Assembly: GCA_024644345.1 (NCBI GenBank)
Contig: JAHELE010000007.1
Location: 1-48,595, forward strand
Direction: 5' to 3'
DNA from: Actinomycetes bacterium
GTDB lineage: Bacteria; Actinomycetota; Actinomycetes; JAHEKZ01
DNA length: 48,595 bases
Position numbers and translations under genes: made by a program. The notes beneath the pieces were generated by a model. That model had not been told where the DNA came from and did not search any database. It worked only from the letters and a program-made list of their open reading frames with translations. Below are positions 33,456 through 43,171 of the stretch, piece by piece. Position 1 is the first letter of the stretch, and each line of letters starts with the position of its first letter.

Positions 33456-33496
33456 AGGGTACGAGACCGCCCCTGAGGCACGCAAGTGATTTATTT
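33456..33496 (-). promoter_or_regulatory. Probable WhiB7-responsive promoter of the whiB7 leader
   Basis: On the minus strand an AT-rich AAATAAAT (33489-33496) is followed after 3 bases by TTGCGT (33480-33485, -35), an 18-base spacer and TACCCT (33456-33461, -10). WhiB7-dependent promoters are known for an AT-rich element just upstream of the -35 that binds the AT-hook. The AT-rich element overlaps the uvrD2 stop codon, so the promoter is embedded at the gene border. The transcript would start about 300 bases before whiB7. Confidence 0.6.
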
Positions 33497-35596
33497 CGTC
33501 GTGGCTTCCGGCATGGCCCTGACGACCTCGAGCAGCGCCTCCCCGTACCGATCCACCTTGACCTGACCAATCCCGGGAATCTGCAGCAACGCTGTCGCCG
33601 TCGTCGGTCGATCGGCCGCGATCGCCGTCAACGTGGCGTCGGTGAAGACCACAAACGCAGGCACGGAGGCGTCATCGGCGGTCTTCTTGCGCCACTCACG
33701 CAGCTGCTCGAAGAGGGCCAGGTCGACATGAACCTCGCAGTGCGAACAGTGACGCAGTTTGCGCTCGGGGGCGGTCGTGAGAGCGCGACCACACCGCCGA
33801 CAGGACGCCGAGCGGGACGCCTTCGGCTTTCGCACCCCTGGGCGAGACTCATTGCCGGCGAACTGGGGGTCGAGAGCCGCCAGAAAGGGTGATGGCGCGC
33901 GGGACCGCCGGTCACCGCCCGATCGACTGCGCGCGTAGGAGAAGGCCAGGTGCCGCTTGGCCCGCGTGATCCCCACGTACAGAAGCCGACGCTCTTCGGC
34001 GACTTGCTCAGGCGTCGTCGCGTACGAGATCGGCATCATTCCGTCGGTGAGGCCCACGAGGAAGACTGCCTCCCACTCCAGGCCCTTTGCGGCATGAAGG
34101 GACGAGAGCGTCACCCCGTCAGTCGCCGGCGCATGCTGGGTGTTGGCCCGATGCTGGAGCTCTTCGACCAGGTCGCCCAAGCTTGCCGAATCGGCATCGC
34201 GGTCGCGCTCCTGCACCTCGCGCGCCACCTCGACGATGGCCGCCCACGACTCCCACCGGTCGCGCGCCTTGCTCGGCCCCGGGGGCGGTTCCGTTCGGTA
34301 GCCGACTGAGCCGAGGACGGCCGACACCTGGCCGACCAGACCGGCTGCCGAAGCGCTGCTGTCGGCATGGGCGGCACCGCGTAGCAGGGCGACTGCCTCA
34401 CGCACCTCGCGCCGGTCGAAGAATCGCTCTCCGCCGCGCACCGTGTAGGGCAGCCGCGCCTCGGTGAGCGCCTCTTCGAAAGCGGCGCTCTGGGCGTTGA
34501 TGCGATAGAGGACGGCGATCTGTCGCTGGTCGACGCCGGCGTCGACCAGCGAGCGGATCTGCTGCACGACCGCCGCCACTTCGGCCGACTCGTCGGCGGC
34601 CACCAGCCATTGCGGATCGGGGCCGTCCGGCCGCTGGGACCTGAGCACGACCCGGGTTTCGGAGTCGACCGTGGATGCTGCGGCCAACAGCCGGTTGGCC
34701 GTCGACACCACCTGGGGCGACGATCGGTAGCTTCGCTCGAGCCGCACAACCGCCGCACCGGGAAATCGCGAGCGGAACTGCAGCAGATACTGCGGGGTTG
34801 CGCCGGCGAACGAGTAGATCGTCTGGTTGGCGTCGCCCACCACGGTGAGATCGTCACGGTCGGCGAGCCAAAGGTCGAGCAGTCGTTGCTGAATGGGGCT
34901 GACGTCCTGGTACTCATCCACCAGAAGGCAGCGGTACTGGTCGCGTACGGCGCTTGCCATCGACGCGTCGTCCTCGATCATGCCCGCCGTGAGCAGCAGG
35001 ACATCCTCGAAGTCGATGAGGCCTCGATCGCGCTTGACCGCCTCGTAGCCGGCATAGACGCGTGCGACGACGTCAGCCTCTAGATCACCGACACCGCTGC
35101 GCCCCTGCACGCTGCTTCGTTCGACGTAGGACTCCGGAGTGATCTGCGAGACTTTTGCCCACTCGACCTCGGCTGCGATGTCGCGGATCACGGTGCGATC
35201 GGCCCGCACCCGAACGCGGGCGGCGGCTTCACTGATCAGCGGGGCCTTCGCCGGAAGCACGTTCGGCGGGTGGCCGCCGATCACCGATGGCCAGAAGAAT
35301 CGCAGCTGACGGAGCGCGGCTGCGTGAAAGGTGCGGGCCTGGACTCCCTCTACCCCCAGGGCACGGAGACGCCCGCGTAGTTCTCCGGCTGCCCGCGCTG
35401 TGAAGGTGAGTGCCAGCACCTCTCGGGCCTGGACGTGCTCGCCGACCACGAGCGCCGCGATCCGGTGCGTCAAGGCCCTGGTCTTGCCCGTCCCTGCTCC
35501 GGCCAGGACGCAGACAGGGCCGCGGGGCGCCGTGGCAGCAGCGAGCTGCTCGGGATCGAGGTCTCCCAGCACCTCAGCGAGCGTGGCGGCGGTCAT
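33491..35596 (-). CDS. uvrD2: ATP-dependent DNA helicase UvrD2
   Basis: Superfamily 1A helicase of the actinobacterial UvrD2 type. Motor motifs: AGAGTGKTRALTHRI (I), VDEYQDVS (II), VVGDANQTIYSFAGA (III), YRSSP (IV), and LHAAKGLEWEAVFLVGLTDGMMP (V) with YVGITRAKRHL (VI). After the motor comes the tetracysteine zinc domain (CRRCG ... CSHC) and a C-terminal HRDC domain (TALLQIPGIGQVKVDRYGE), the arrangement that defines UvrD2. ATG at 35596 is chosen; the open frame to 35749 overlaps the divergent mrx1. Only 18 bases separate the two starts, so the promoters overlap. Confidence 0.94.
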   Translation of the reverse strand: MTAATLAEVLGDLDPEQLAAATAPRGPVCVLAGAGTGKTRALTHRIAALVVGEHVQAREVLALTFTARAAGELRGRLRALGVEGVQARTFHAAALRQLRFFWPSVIGGHPPNVLPAKAPLISEAAARVRVRADRTVIRDIAAEVEWAKVSQITPESYVERSSVQGRSGVGDLEADVVARVYAGYEAVKRDRGLIDFEDVLLLTAGMIEDDASMASAVRDQYRCLLVDEYQDVSPIQQRLLDLWLADRDDLTVVGDANQTIYSFAGATPQYLLQFRSRFPGAAVVRLERSYRSSPQVVSTANRLLAAASTVDSETRVVLRSQRPDGPDPQWLVAADESAEVAAVVQQIRSLVDAGVDQRQIAVLYRINAQSAAFEEALTEARLPYTVRGGERFFDRREVREAVALLRGAAHADSSASAAGLVGQVSAVLGSVGYRTEPPPGPSKARDRWESWAAIVEVAREVQERDRDADSASLGDLVEELQHRANTQHAPATDGVTLSSLHAAKGLEWEAVFLVGLTDGMMPISYATTPEQVAEERRLLYVGITRAKRHLAFSYARSRSGGDRRSRAPSPFLAALDPQFAGNESRPGVRKPKASRSASCRRCGRALTTAPERKLRHCSHCEVHVDLALFEQLREWRKKTADDASVPAFVVFTDATLTAIAADRPTTATALLQIPGIGQVKVDRYGEALLEVVRAMPEATTK

Positions 35597-35614
35597 TCCG
35601 GCATCCTGGCACCT

Positions 35615-35884
35615 GTGACCGACAGACCAGCAGAGCGGGCTCCGCTCATCGTCTACACCACCCCGTGGTGTGGCCCCTGCGCCAGGCTGAAGAGCCGCCT
35701 CACCGATCGGGGCATCCCGTTCACCGAGATCGATGTCGATCAAGACCACCAGGCAGCTGACTGGGTGGCCCGAGCCAACAACGGAAACCAGACGGTGCCT
35801 ACGGTCCAGCTACCTGACGGATCGACATTGACGAACCCGTCCGCCGAGGCTGTGGAGAAGGCCCTGCAGCGCTTGGCCACGTGA
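35615..35884 (+). CDS. mrx1: Mycoredoxin-like glutaredoxin
   Basis: An 89-residue glutaredoxin fold protein that matches actinobacterial Mrx1, which reduces mycothiol mixed disulfides. Visible features are YTTPWCGPC (active site), GNQTVPTVQLPDGS (cis-Pro TVP) and TLTNPSAEAV near the end. The active site here is CGPC, as in thioredoxin, whereas the best studied mycoredoxins have CGYC; this may alter redox potential or partner choice. GTG at 35615; upstream in-frame sequence overlaps uvrD2 and is rejected. Confidence 0.88.
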   Translation: MTDRPAERAPLIVYTTPWCGPCARLKSRLTDRGIPFTEIDVDQDHQAADWVARANNGNQTVPTVQLPDGSTLTNPSAEAVEKALQRLAT

Positions 35885-35894
35885 GCGCAGATCC

Positions 35895-36800
35895 CTAACG
35901 CCAGTCTGCCCCCGAGTCGGGCAGGTCGTCCCCGTACCAACGGTCGATCAGCCAGCGCGATATTGAGAGGGAACCGGGCACCACCACCGCACCGGAAGCC
36001 ACCGCCTCACGCAGTTCCTCTCGGCTGAACCAACGAGCCTCGACGAGTTCATCGCCATCGGGCTGAGCCTCCGGTGTCCCCTCAACCCGGGCCGAGGCGC
36101 CCACCATCAGCGACGATGGGAAGGGCCACGGCTGGGTGGCGAGCAGCTCGACATCGGAGACGCGCACCCCTGCCTCCTCTGCCACCTCGCGCACCACCGC
36201 CTGTTCAGCGGTCTCGCCCGGCTCGACAAAGCCCGCAAGAGTCGAAAAGCGGCCCGCCGCCCAGGCGTCCTGCCGTCCGAGCAACGCCCGGTCCTGCCTG
36301 TCGGTCACCAACACGATGACCGCGGGGTCGACTCTCGGGAAGTGCGACGAACCGTCAGCTGGGCATCGACGTTCGGCGCCGGCCGCGGCTACCTCGGTGG
36401 GCGCACCGCAGCGGGGACAGTGCGAGTGGGTCGCGTGCCACTGAGCCAACGCCACCGCGTGGCAGAGCAAGCTGGCATCGGTGGTTGTAGCACCCGGCAC
36501 CAGCTCACGCAGACTCCGAAAGTCACCCACACTGTCGTCCGCGACGCGCACGGCGAAGTGCACCGTGCCCGCATCATCAGCCCCGAGCAGGTAGCGCTCG
36601 CCAGCTGCGGCCGCAGCGGGGGTCGACCAGAAGTCCGCAGATAACTCCGCATCGACCTGAATCTGGTCCCTGCACACCACCAGCACACGGGTCCGCGGAT
36701 CGCTCCACTGACGTCTGCACCACGCGTCGTCGCGCCGGCGCTCGACCAACCGGTCGTGGTGGCCCGATGCGAACGTCAGGGGCCGAGGGCGCGTGGTCAC
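35895..36800 (-). CDS. nudC: NAD(+)/NADH diphosphatase (RNA-deNADding NUDIX hydrolase)
   Basis: NudC cleaves NADH and removes NAD caps from RNA. The 301-residue protein has a central zinc-ribbon region (CPRCGAPT ... RRCPADGSSHFPR), the NUDIX box GFVEPGETAEQAVV then REVAEEAGV, and the diagnostic QPWPFPSS motif eleven residues or so beyond it. The GTG at 36800 is 11 bases after the adnB stop; longer frames run back into adnB. It therefore likely belongs to the adnA-adnB transcript. In M. tuberculosis a potassium-channel gene lies between them; it is missing here. Confidence 0.94.
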   Translation of the reverse strand: MTTRPRPLTFASGHHDRLVERRRDDAWCRRQWSDPRTRVLVVCRDQIQVDAELSADFWSTPAAAAAGERYLLGADDAGTVHFAVRVADDSVGDFRSLRELVPGATTTDASLLCHAVALAQWHATHSHCPRCGAPTEVAAAGAERRCPADGSSHFPRVDPAVIVLVTDRQDRALLGRQDAWAAGRFSTLAGFVEPGETAEQAVVREVAEEAGVRVSDVELLATQPWPFPSSLMVGASARVEGTPEAQPDGDELVEARWFSREELREAVASGAVVVPGSLSISRWLIDRWYGDDLPDSGADWR

Positions 36801-36811
36801 AATGCCTGAGC

Positions 36812-39800
36812 CTAGGTGGTGGTGGCGTCCCACATCGAGGTCAGAGCTGCGCGATCGGGCAGCCCCACCGGTCGCACCACCCGACCGGAGGCGACGTAGT
36901 AGAAGGTGGCCGCCACCTCGTCGACGGGAACGCCGCGCAGCTCGGCCCATGCGATGCGGTACAGCGCGAGCTGGAGTTCGTCGGCATCATGTCGCCCCGT
37001 CTTCCAGTCAACGACCTCATATCTGGTGCCGGGTGGGAGTGACCGGTCCCGCTCGTCGGCGTCGTACACGGCATCGATGCGCCCCACCACGGTGTGCGAA
37101 CCAAGCACCATCTGGAACAGGGCCTCGACCGCAATCGGACGACGCTCGGCATACGGGCCGTCCAGGAACGACTGTTGCAGGTCTGCGAGGTCGGCGTCGG
37201 CTTCGGTTGTGCCGTCGGGAACGATTCCCTCGACATCGATCAACGGGACCTGGCCAAAGAGTGACTCAACCCAGGCATGGAACTGCGTCCCTCGCTGCGC
37301 AGCGACTGCTGGCGGTCGCGGCAGAGGTCGCCTCAGCTGTTGAGCTGTCGCGGGACGATCACGTAGCACGCCGACGGCAGAGGTGGCCGAGAGCGCCGAC
37401 GGAAGCGACTCGTCGGGTGCGTGATGGCGCCGCGCCTCTTCGAGAAGGGCCGTGATGGAGTCATCCCAGGATGCCACCACCACCTGCTCGACCTCGTCCA
37501 ATGCAGCGGCGTCTCCGCACCGGACGAGTGGCTGCCGCAGGGCATCACGCACCAGGTTGGCGGCCAGATGTCGTGCTGCCGCTACCGTGGCGTCGCCCGT
37601 TGGCGGCCAGGCAAACGAAGGAGTTTCAGCCAGTGACGGATTCGAGGCTTCCTCTGGTGGTTCGGGCGCCCAGCATCGGACGGTGCCGCGACCATCGGCG
37701 CACAGATCGGCGAGCGCCTGCAGGTAGGGGCTGACTGCACGCGGCTTCACCTGGGTCGGCCCCCAGCGGTGCCCGGACACCACCAGTCGATCAGCGGCAC
37801 GGGTGAGCGCCACGTAGGCGAGTCGTCGGTCCTCGGCCCGCTCACGGTCGGCGACGCTCTGCTTGAACGCAGCCACCCCCTTGTTTCCGGACCACGTGGC
37901 AACGACCGGGAAGTCGGCGGCATCACCACGCAACGGGTAGGGCAGCAGCCCCGCTGAGGTGTGCGGAGTGGACCGTGAGGTGGTGTTGGGGAAGACGCCG
38001 TCGACGACATGTGGCAGGTAGACGCTCTGCCACTCGAGCCCCTTCGACTTGTGCACCGTGAGCAGCGCCACCCCACCCCCGCCGGTCGGAGCGGGCACGC
38101 CCATCGTGCTGCCGTAGCGACGTGCCAGCGCGAGATAGGCAAGGAACGGTCCTACGCCGGCGCGCCCGCCCCCGGCGGAGAAGGCCCGCGCATGCTCGAG
38201 CAGGGCATCGAGGTGCTCCGTTGTCTGGCCTTGCACAGCTCGCTCGATGTCGAGGCCGATGCGACGGATCACTGTCGAGATCGCGACGTCTGGCGGTTGG
38301 TGCAGCACCGTGCGCAGCTCGGTCAGCTCGGTGGAGAGCTCGGCGAACCGGCGACGTGCGTGCGAGGTGAATCCACCCGGCCCGGGGTCGTCGAGCGCTT
38401 CAATCAGGGACACGGACTCGACGGGGTCGGAACCTGCGACTGCCGCCTGCAGCTCGTCGGGCAGGGAGCGGTCACCTCTGGTCGCTGACGGAGGACCGGA
38501 TGTGGCCGGCGCCGCCAACTGACGGGCTCGTGCACCGAGCAGGGCGAGATCAACTGGACCGATCCGCCATCGCGGGCCGGACACGAGCCGAACCAGACTC
38601 GGGTTGGCCGTGGGGTCGTGGAGCACCTCGAGGACGGCAACCACCTCGACCACCTCAGGAAGGGCGAGCAACCCACCGAGTCCGACCACCTCAACGGGGA
38701 CGGCACGCTCTGTCAGAGCCTCGATGATCGCCGGGAAGGCTTTGGTCTCGCGACACAGGACGGCAATGTCGTTGGGCTCGCGTCCAGCTGCGACCTCGGC
38801 GGCGATGGCATCGCCGAGTGCGGCGACCTCGTCGGCGGCGGTCTCGTGGAGTGCCACTTCGATCGTCCCGACACCGACACGATCTGGTCGCGGTCGAAGG
38901 TCGCCGACCTGCGGGAACTCTTGGCGCAAGGGTTGGGCCACCGCATTCGCGGCGTCGAGGATCACCTCACCCGAGCGGTTGTTCTGGCCCAACGCATAGA
39001 CCGAGGTCGGGTCGGAACCGCCGAAGTCGTCAGGGAAGCTCACGATGTTGCGCACCGACGCACCACGCCACCCATAGATCGACTGGAACGGGTCGCCCAC
39101 CGCCATCACCGGGTGACCGTCGCCGAAGAGCGCGACGAGCAGCCGCTGCTGCGCCATCGAGGTGTCCTGGTACTCATCGAGCAGGACCGTGGCAAACCGT
39201 CCGCGTTCGCCGGTGGCAACTTCTGGCACGCGTTCGGCGAGAAGTGCGGCCGATGCCATCTGGTCACCGAAGTCGACCTGTTCCAGGCGGCGTTTGTGTC
39301 GCCGGAACTCAGTGACCAGAGGCGCGAGCTCGAGCCGCCCCGCCGCCGTGGCACGCGCCTTTGCCGGATCGGCCGTCAGCTTGCCGTCAGCTTGCTCGAT
39401 AGCGTCGAGCTCGGCCACGGTGGCTCTGTCCAGGCGCATGAGGTCGTCGATCTCGACCAGATGTTCGCTGAGCTCGGAATCGAGCGTCAGAAGCTGCTGG
39501 GTCAAGGCGATGAGCCGCAGCCCCAGATTGGGGAAGGGACCCGACGCAGCTCGTGCCACGTTCTCGGCCAGCTGGATGCGCTGCGCGTCCGTAATGAGCT
39601 GGGCAGACGGCTCGTATCCACCCCAGACGCCGTACTCACGAACGAGCGCAGCGGCGTAGGAATGGTAGGTGCTGATCGTCGGTTCGCCGTTGTCGAGGAG
39701 AGCCGAGTGTGGTTGACGCTGCTCGAGCGCACGAAGGGCACCCCTCACCCGTTGGCTGAGCTCAGCTGCCGCCTTGTTCGTAAATGTCAGACCCAGGACG

Positions 39801-40000
39801 GAGTCGGGTGTGACCTGACCCGACGAGACGAGCCACACGACTCGGGCGCTCATCAGCGTCGTCTTCCCTGAGCCGGCACCCGCAATCACCACTGAAGGTT
39901 TGTGGGGCGCAGTGATCGCCGACAGCTGTTCGTCGGTGAAGCGGATCCCGAACAGATCACACAGCTCATCAACAGTCAGCGACGTCTGAGCCTCACTCAC
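36812..40000 (-). CDS. adnB: AdnB subunit of the AdnAB helicase-nuclease
   Basis: AdnAB is the actinobacterial counterpart of RecBCD/AddAB and resects DNA double-strand ends. This subunit (1062 residues) is a UvrD-like motor fused to a C-terminal RecB nuclease domain. Motor motifs: AGAGSGKTTLMSARV, LLDEYQDTSMAQQ, VGDPFQSIYGWRGA, VHKSKGLEWQSVYLP and YVALTRAADRLV. The nuclease has the YEVVDWKTG active site with QLALYRIAW following. Its ATG overlaps the adnA stop (39997-40000), so the two subunits are made together. The usual length in mycobacteria is about 1100. Confidence 0.95.
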   Translation of the reverse strand: MSEAQTSLTVDELCDLFGIRFTDEQLSAITAPHKPSVVIAGAGSGKTTLMSARVVWLVSSGQVTPDSVLGLTFTNKAAAELSQRVRGALRALEQRQPHSALLDNGEPTISTYHSYAAALVREYGVWGGYEPSAQLITDAQRIQLAENVARAASGPFPNLGLRLIALTQQLLTLDSELSEHLVEIDDLMRLDRATVAELDAIEQADGKLTADPAKARATAAGRLELAPLVTEFRRHKRRLEQVDFGDQMASAALLAERVPEVATGERGRFATVLLDEYQDTSMAQQRLLVALFGDGHPVMAVGDPFQSIYGWRGASVRNIVSFPDDFGGSDPTSVYALGQNNRSGEVILDAANAVAQPLRQEFPQVGDLRPRPDRVGVGTIEVALHETAADEVAALGDAIAAEVAAGREPNDIAVLCRETKAFPAIIEALTERAVPVEVVGLGGLLALPEVVEVVAVLEVLHDPTANPSLVRLVSGPRWRIGPVDLALLGARARQLAAPATSGPPSATRGDRSLPDELQAAVAGSDPVESVSLIEALDDPGPGGFTSHARRRFAELSTELTELRTVLHQPPDVAISTVIRRIGLDIERAVQGQTTEHLDALLEHARAFSAGGGRAGVGPFLAYLALARRYGSTMGVPAPTGGGGVALLTVHKSKGLEWQSVYLPHVVDGVFPNTTSRSTPHTSAGLLPYPLRGDAADFPVVATWSGNKGVAAFKQSVADRERAEDRRLAYVALTRAADRLVVSGHRWGPTQVKPRAVSPYLQALADLCADGRGTVRCWAPEPPEEASNPSLAETPSFAWPPTGDATVAAARHLAANLVRDALRQPLVRCGDAAALDEVEQVVVASWDDSITALLEEARRHHAPDESLPSALSATSAVGVLRDRPATAQQLRRPLPRPPAVAAQRGTQFHAWVESLFGQVPLIDVEGIVPDGTTEADADLADLQQSFLDGPYAERRPIAVEALFQMVLGSHTVVGRIDAVYDADERDRSLPPGTRYEVVDWKTGRHDADELQLALYRIAWAELRGVPVDEVAATFYYVASGRVVRPVGLPDRAALTSMWDATTT

Positions 40001-43000
40001 GCGATCACCTCCCGACCCTCAGCGCGTGCGGGGCAGGTCACGGTGAACGGGCAGTACGAGCAGTGCTTGCCGGGTGTTGCGGGGAACTCGCCTGCTGCAA
40101 TGGTGGTGACCGCATGCTCCAACGCTTGATCGAGGGCGTCGTCTGCTTCCATCGTCGTTTCCTGACGCTGCACCTTGGGCCCCGGATCCCGCACACCTGA
40201 GGGAAGCCGTAGCTGCACGAGCTCGGCGCCTGACACCGAGTCTCCAAACCGACCGTCGCCCGCCACCAGACGCCGGTAGGTGGCGAGCTGCAGGTTGGTG
40301 GCGACGCTGCTCTTGGACGGTGCCGTGCCCATGGTCTTGAGGTCGACGACGACCAAGTCGCCTTCGGCGTCTCGCTCGAGCCGGTCGAGACGTCCGGTGA
40401 GCAGCAGTTCGTGTCCGGCGACAGTGAAGGTCGCCTCGAACGACTCCTCGGACGCGACCACCTCACGCCCGCGGGCACCCTCATGCCAGCGAAGAAAGCG
40501 TTCGAGGGCACGGACGGCTTGGTCGTGCTCGCTGTTTGCCTCCCAGTCAGCCGGATAGGGAAGCTGCCCCCAGACGTCGTCGAGCGCCTCGACGAGCGGA
40601 CCCAGCTCAGCCGGCTGTTCTCCGCGGGCAACGGCGTCGGCCAGTGCGTGCAGCAGCCCGCCGAATCCGGCTGCCGCTCCGCGACCGGACTCTGCGGCCA
40701 CTCGGCGGCTGAGATACCACTGAAGCGGGCAACGGTGCAGGGTCTCGATCTGTGAACCTGACAGGTGCATCACCTCGGCGACCGGCAACGGATCAGCGTC
40801 TGCGTCAGACCACTCGTGGACACCCCACCACTGCCCTGGGTGGGCCGCCCGAGCGAGTGGATCGTCTGGTTCGCCGGCCACGGCCAGACCAGCCAGCCGA
40901 TCCGCCGCCATCAGGCGCAGAGCGTCGGATGTGGAGGGATCGACCAGGGTGGAGCGAAGCTCGGCGACCACCCCCGCGAGAGTGAGTGGGTGACGGACCA
41001 CCTGGCCCTCGAACGACACCGAGACCTCGAGGTCGTCCAAGAACGGTGACGGACGTAGGCCTTCATCTGACGGCGTGAGCACGGCTGTGCACAGGACGCG
41101 ACGCCGGGCCCTGGTGATGGCGACGTAGAAGAGCCGCCGCTCCTCGCGCCTGATGTCGGCAACGGTCAGGGGTGGCCGCAGTCCGTCGCGGCCCAGGAGG
41201 TCGGAGTCGAGCACGGAGCCGCGACGCCGGAGGTCCGGCCACTCGTCCGCCTGAACACCGGCCACCACCACCACATCCCACTCGAGGCCCTTGCTGCGGT
41301 GTGCGGTCATGATCCGTACGCCGTGACCGCGGACGCCGCCGTCGGACAGCGGACCTGCCGGGATCTCTTGCGCCGACACCTCGGCGAGGAACGTCGCGAG
41401 GTCGCCCCGCGGAGACCGCTGGCGGCTTCGGGAGGCCAGGTCGAACAGCGCCACGACGGCGTCCAGCGCCCGATTCGCCTCGTCAGCACCGGAGCCGGCG
41501 GCCGCCTCGGTCAGGCTCAATGCCCAAGGGGAATCGTGCCAGATCGCCCAGAGTGTCTCGTGTGCCGACCAACCCTCGACCCGGGCACGACCCATCGTGG
41601 CCAGCAGGTCGGCAAGCGCGCGGGCTCGCCCCGTGGCAGCTGCTGGCAGTGCCTCCAGCACCGAGCTGTCGATGAGCGCTTGACGAACCAGCTCAGGTGA
41701 CGGCTCGGGGTCGGACAGCCCAGCCGACCGTCGGGCGTCGCGTAGGGCTCGGCCTAGACGCCGGACCTCGGTCGGCGAAGCCCCTCCGATGGGCGACGTC
41801 AGCAGCTCGTGCGCGTCTGCAGTGGAGAACGAGTCGGGACTGACCGCATAGCCAAGCAGCGTCATCAACGGTGCCAGGGTCGGATGGTCACGCAACGGCA
41901 GTTCGTCGAGAGCGACCTCGACCGGAACGCCTGACGACGCAAGGGCGCGCTCGAGAACCGGCACGGCCGTCACCCCCGAGCGCACCAGGACAACCATCGT
42001 CGACCAAGGCGTCCCGCCCTGCAGATGCTCGCGTCGGAGAACCTCGGCGATGCCTCTGGCCTCGTGCTCAACAGTCGGGTACTGCAGCACCGATACGTCA
42101 CCGGGTACCGCTGGATCTGGTGACACGAGGGCGCGGTGCGCACGGAGCGCCCCGGTCGGAAGGCTGCCAGCCGGACCGAGCAGGTCGGCCACCCGTCGGG
42201 ATGCCTCGAGCACCGCCGTAGGGCAGCGCCGGGAGGTCCGCAGGGTGAGGATGTCGGCCCGTTCGCCACCTGACGAACGAAAGCGGTCGGCGAACTCGGT
42301 GATGCCCCGTACGTCGGCGCCACGGAATCCATAGATGGACTGATCGGGGTCTCCGACCACCAAGAGGTCGCGGCCGTCGCCGGCGATTGCCTGGAGCAGT
42401 CGCTCCTGCGCCGGATCGGTGTCTTGGTATTCGTCGACGACGACCAGGTCATAGGCCTCTCGGAGGCGACGACGTCCGTCGACCGACTCTGCGTAGGTCA
42501 CCGCTCGCACGACCAGCTCGGAGTAGTCGAGAACGCCGCGGCTGTCGATGACGTCGAGGTACTCGGACATGAAGGACGCCAGGGCGTTCCAGTCGGCACG
42601 ACCGGTGGCCAGGTCGGCGATGTCGTGTGCTGCCAGTCCGAGCGAACGTGCCGTGGACATGAATGTGCGAACCTGCTCGGTGAACCCTCGGGTCTGCAGG
42701 GCGGCGTCGAGCTCGGGAGGCCACGGCACCACGCCGATGTCGCGGTCGTGAGCCAGCAGCTCACGAACGACGACCTCTTGCTCTTGACCGGACAGCAGAC
42801 GAAGACCCCGCCCGAGGTCGTCGGGCACCAGGAGCTGACCCACGAGCGAGAAGCCAAAGCCGTGGAAGGTCCAGGCAAGGGGTGCCGCGACGGTTCGCTG
42901 GATGCGCTGGGCAATCCGCGTTCGAAGCTCGCCCGCCGCCCGCCGGCTGAAGGTCAGCGTGAGAATCCGCTCGGGGGATGCTCCCGCCTCGACACGGGCA

Positions 43001-43137
43001 GCGATTGCCTCGACGAGCGTCGTGGTCTTACCCGTGCCGGGGCCGGCCAGCACGAGCGTGGGGCCGTGACCGGCATGCGCCACACGGTCGACCACGGCCT
43101 GCTGGTGCTCGTCGAGAGCGAACAAGGGCGATTTCAC
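39997..43137 (-). CDS. adnA: AdnA subunit of the AdnAB helicase-nuclease
   Basis: The 1046-residue partner of AdnB, with the same UvrD-like motor plus RecB-family nuclease layout. It carries LAGPGTGKTTTLVEAI, VVDEYQDTDPAQE, VGDPDQSIYGFRGAD, TAHRSKGLEWDVV and YVAITRARRRVL. The nuclease active site is VVDLKTMG. A Cys in LHRCPLQWYLSRR and three in HCSYCPFTVTCPA at the C-terminus form the [4Fe-4S] pattern seen in AddB-type nucleases. In mycobacteria AdnA is reported to be the weaker ATPase, but here the Walker A looks intact. It follows the ATL gene by 34 bases on the same strand. Confidence 0.95.
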   Translation of the reverse strand: MKSPLFALDEHQQAVVDRVAHAGHGPTLVLAGPGTGKTTTLVEAIAARVEAGASPERILTLTFSRRAAGELRTRIAQRIQRTVAAPLAWTFHGFGFSLVGQLLVPDDLGRGLRLLSGQEQEVVVRELLAHDRDIGVVPWPPELDAALQTRGFTEQVRTFMSTARSLGLAAHDIADLATGRADWNALASFMSEYLDVIDSRGVLDYSELVVRAVTYAESVDGRRRLREAYDLVVVDEYQDTDPAQERLLQAIAGDGRDLLVVGDPDQSIYGFRGADVRGITEFADRFRSSGGERADILTLRTSRRCPTAVLEASRRVADLLGPAGSLPTGALRAHRALVSPDPAVPGDVSVLQYPTVEHEARGIAEVLRREHLQGGTPWSTMVVLVRSGVTAVPVLERALASSGVPVEVALDELPLRDHPTLAPLMTLLGYAVSPDSFSTADAHELLTSPIGGASPTEVRRLGRALRDARRSAGLSDPEPSPELVRQALIDSSVLEALPAAATGRARALADLLATMGRARVEGWSAHETLWAIWHDSPWALSLTEAAAGSGADEANRALDAVVALFDLASRSRQRSPRGDLATFLAEVSAQEIPAGPLSDGGVRGHGVRIMTAHRSKGLEWDVVVVAGVQADEWPDLRRRGSVLDSDLLGRDGLRPPLTVADIRREERRLFYVAITRARRRVLCTAVLTPSDEGLRPSPFLDDLEVSVSFEGQVVRHPLTLAGVVAELRSTLVDPSTSDALRLMAADRLAGLAVAGEPDDPLARAAHPGQWWGVHEWSDADADPLPVAEVMHLSGSQIETLHRCPLQWYLSRRVAAESGRGAAAGFGGLLHALADAVARGEQPAELGPLVEALDDVWGQLPYPADWEANSEHDQAVRALERFLRWHEGARGREVVASEESFEATFTVAGHELLLTGRLDRLERDAEGDLVVVDLKTMGTAPSKSSVATNLQLATYRRLVAGDGRFGDSVSGAELVQLRLPSGVRDPGPKVQRQETTMEADDALDQALEHAVTTIAAGEFPATPGKHCSYCPFTVTCPARAEGREVIA

Positions 43138-43171
43138 CAGAGCATCACACCACCACCCACCGACACCGCGG

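Noticed and set aside
38618-39871. Open frame of 417 codons on the plus strand
   Set aside because: Antisense to adnB, whose helicase motifs run through the same bases on the other strand.
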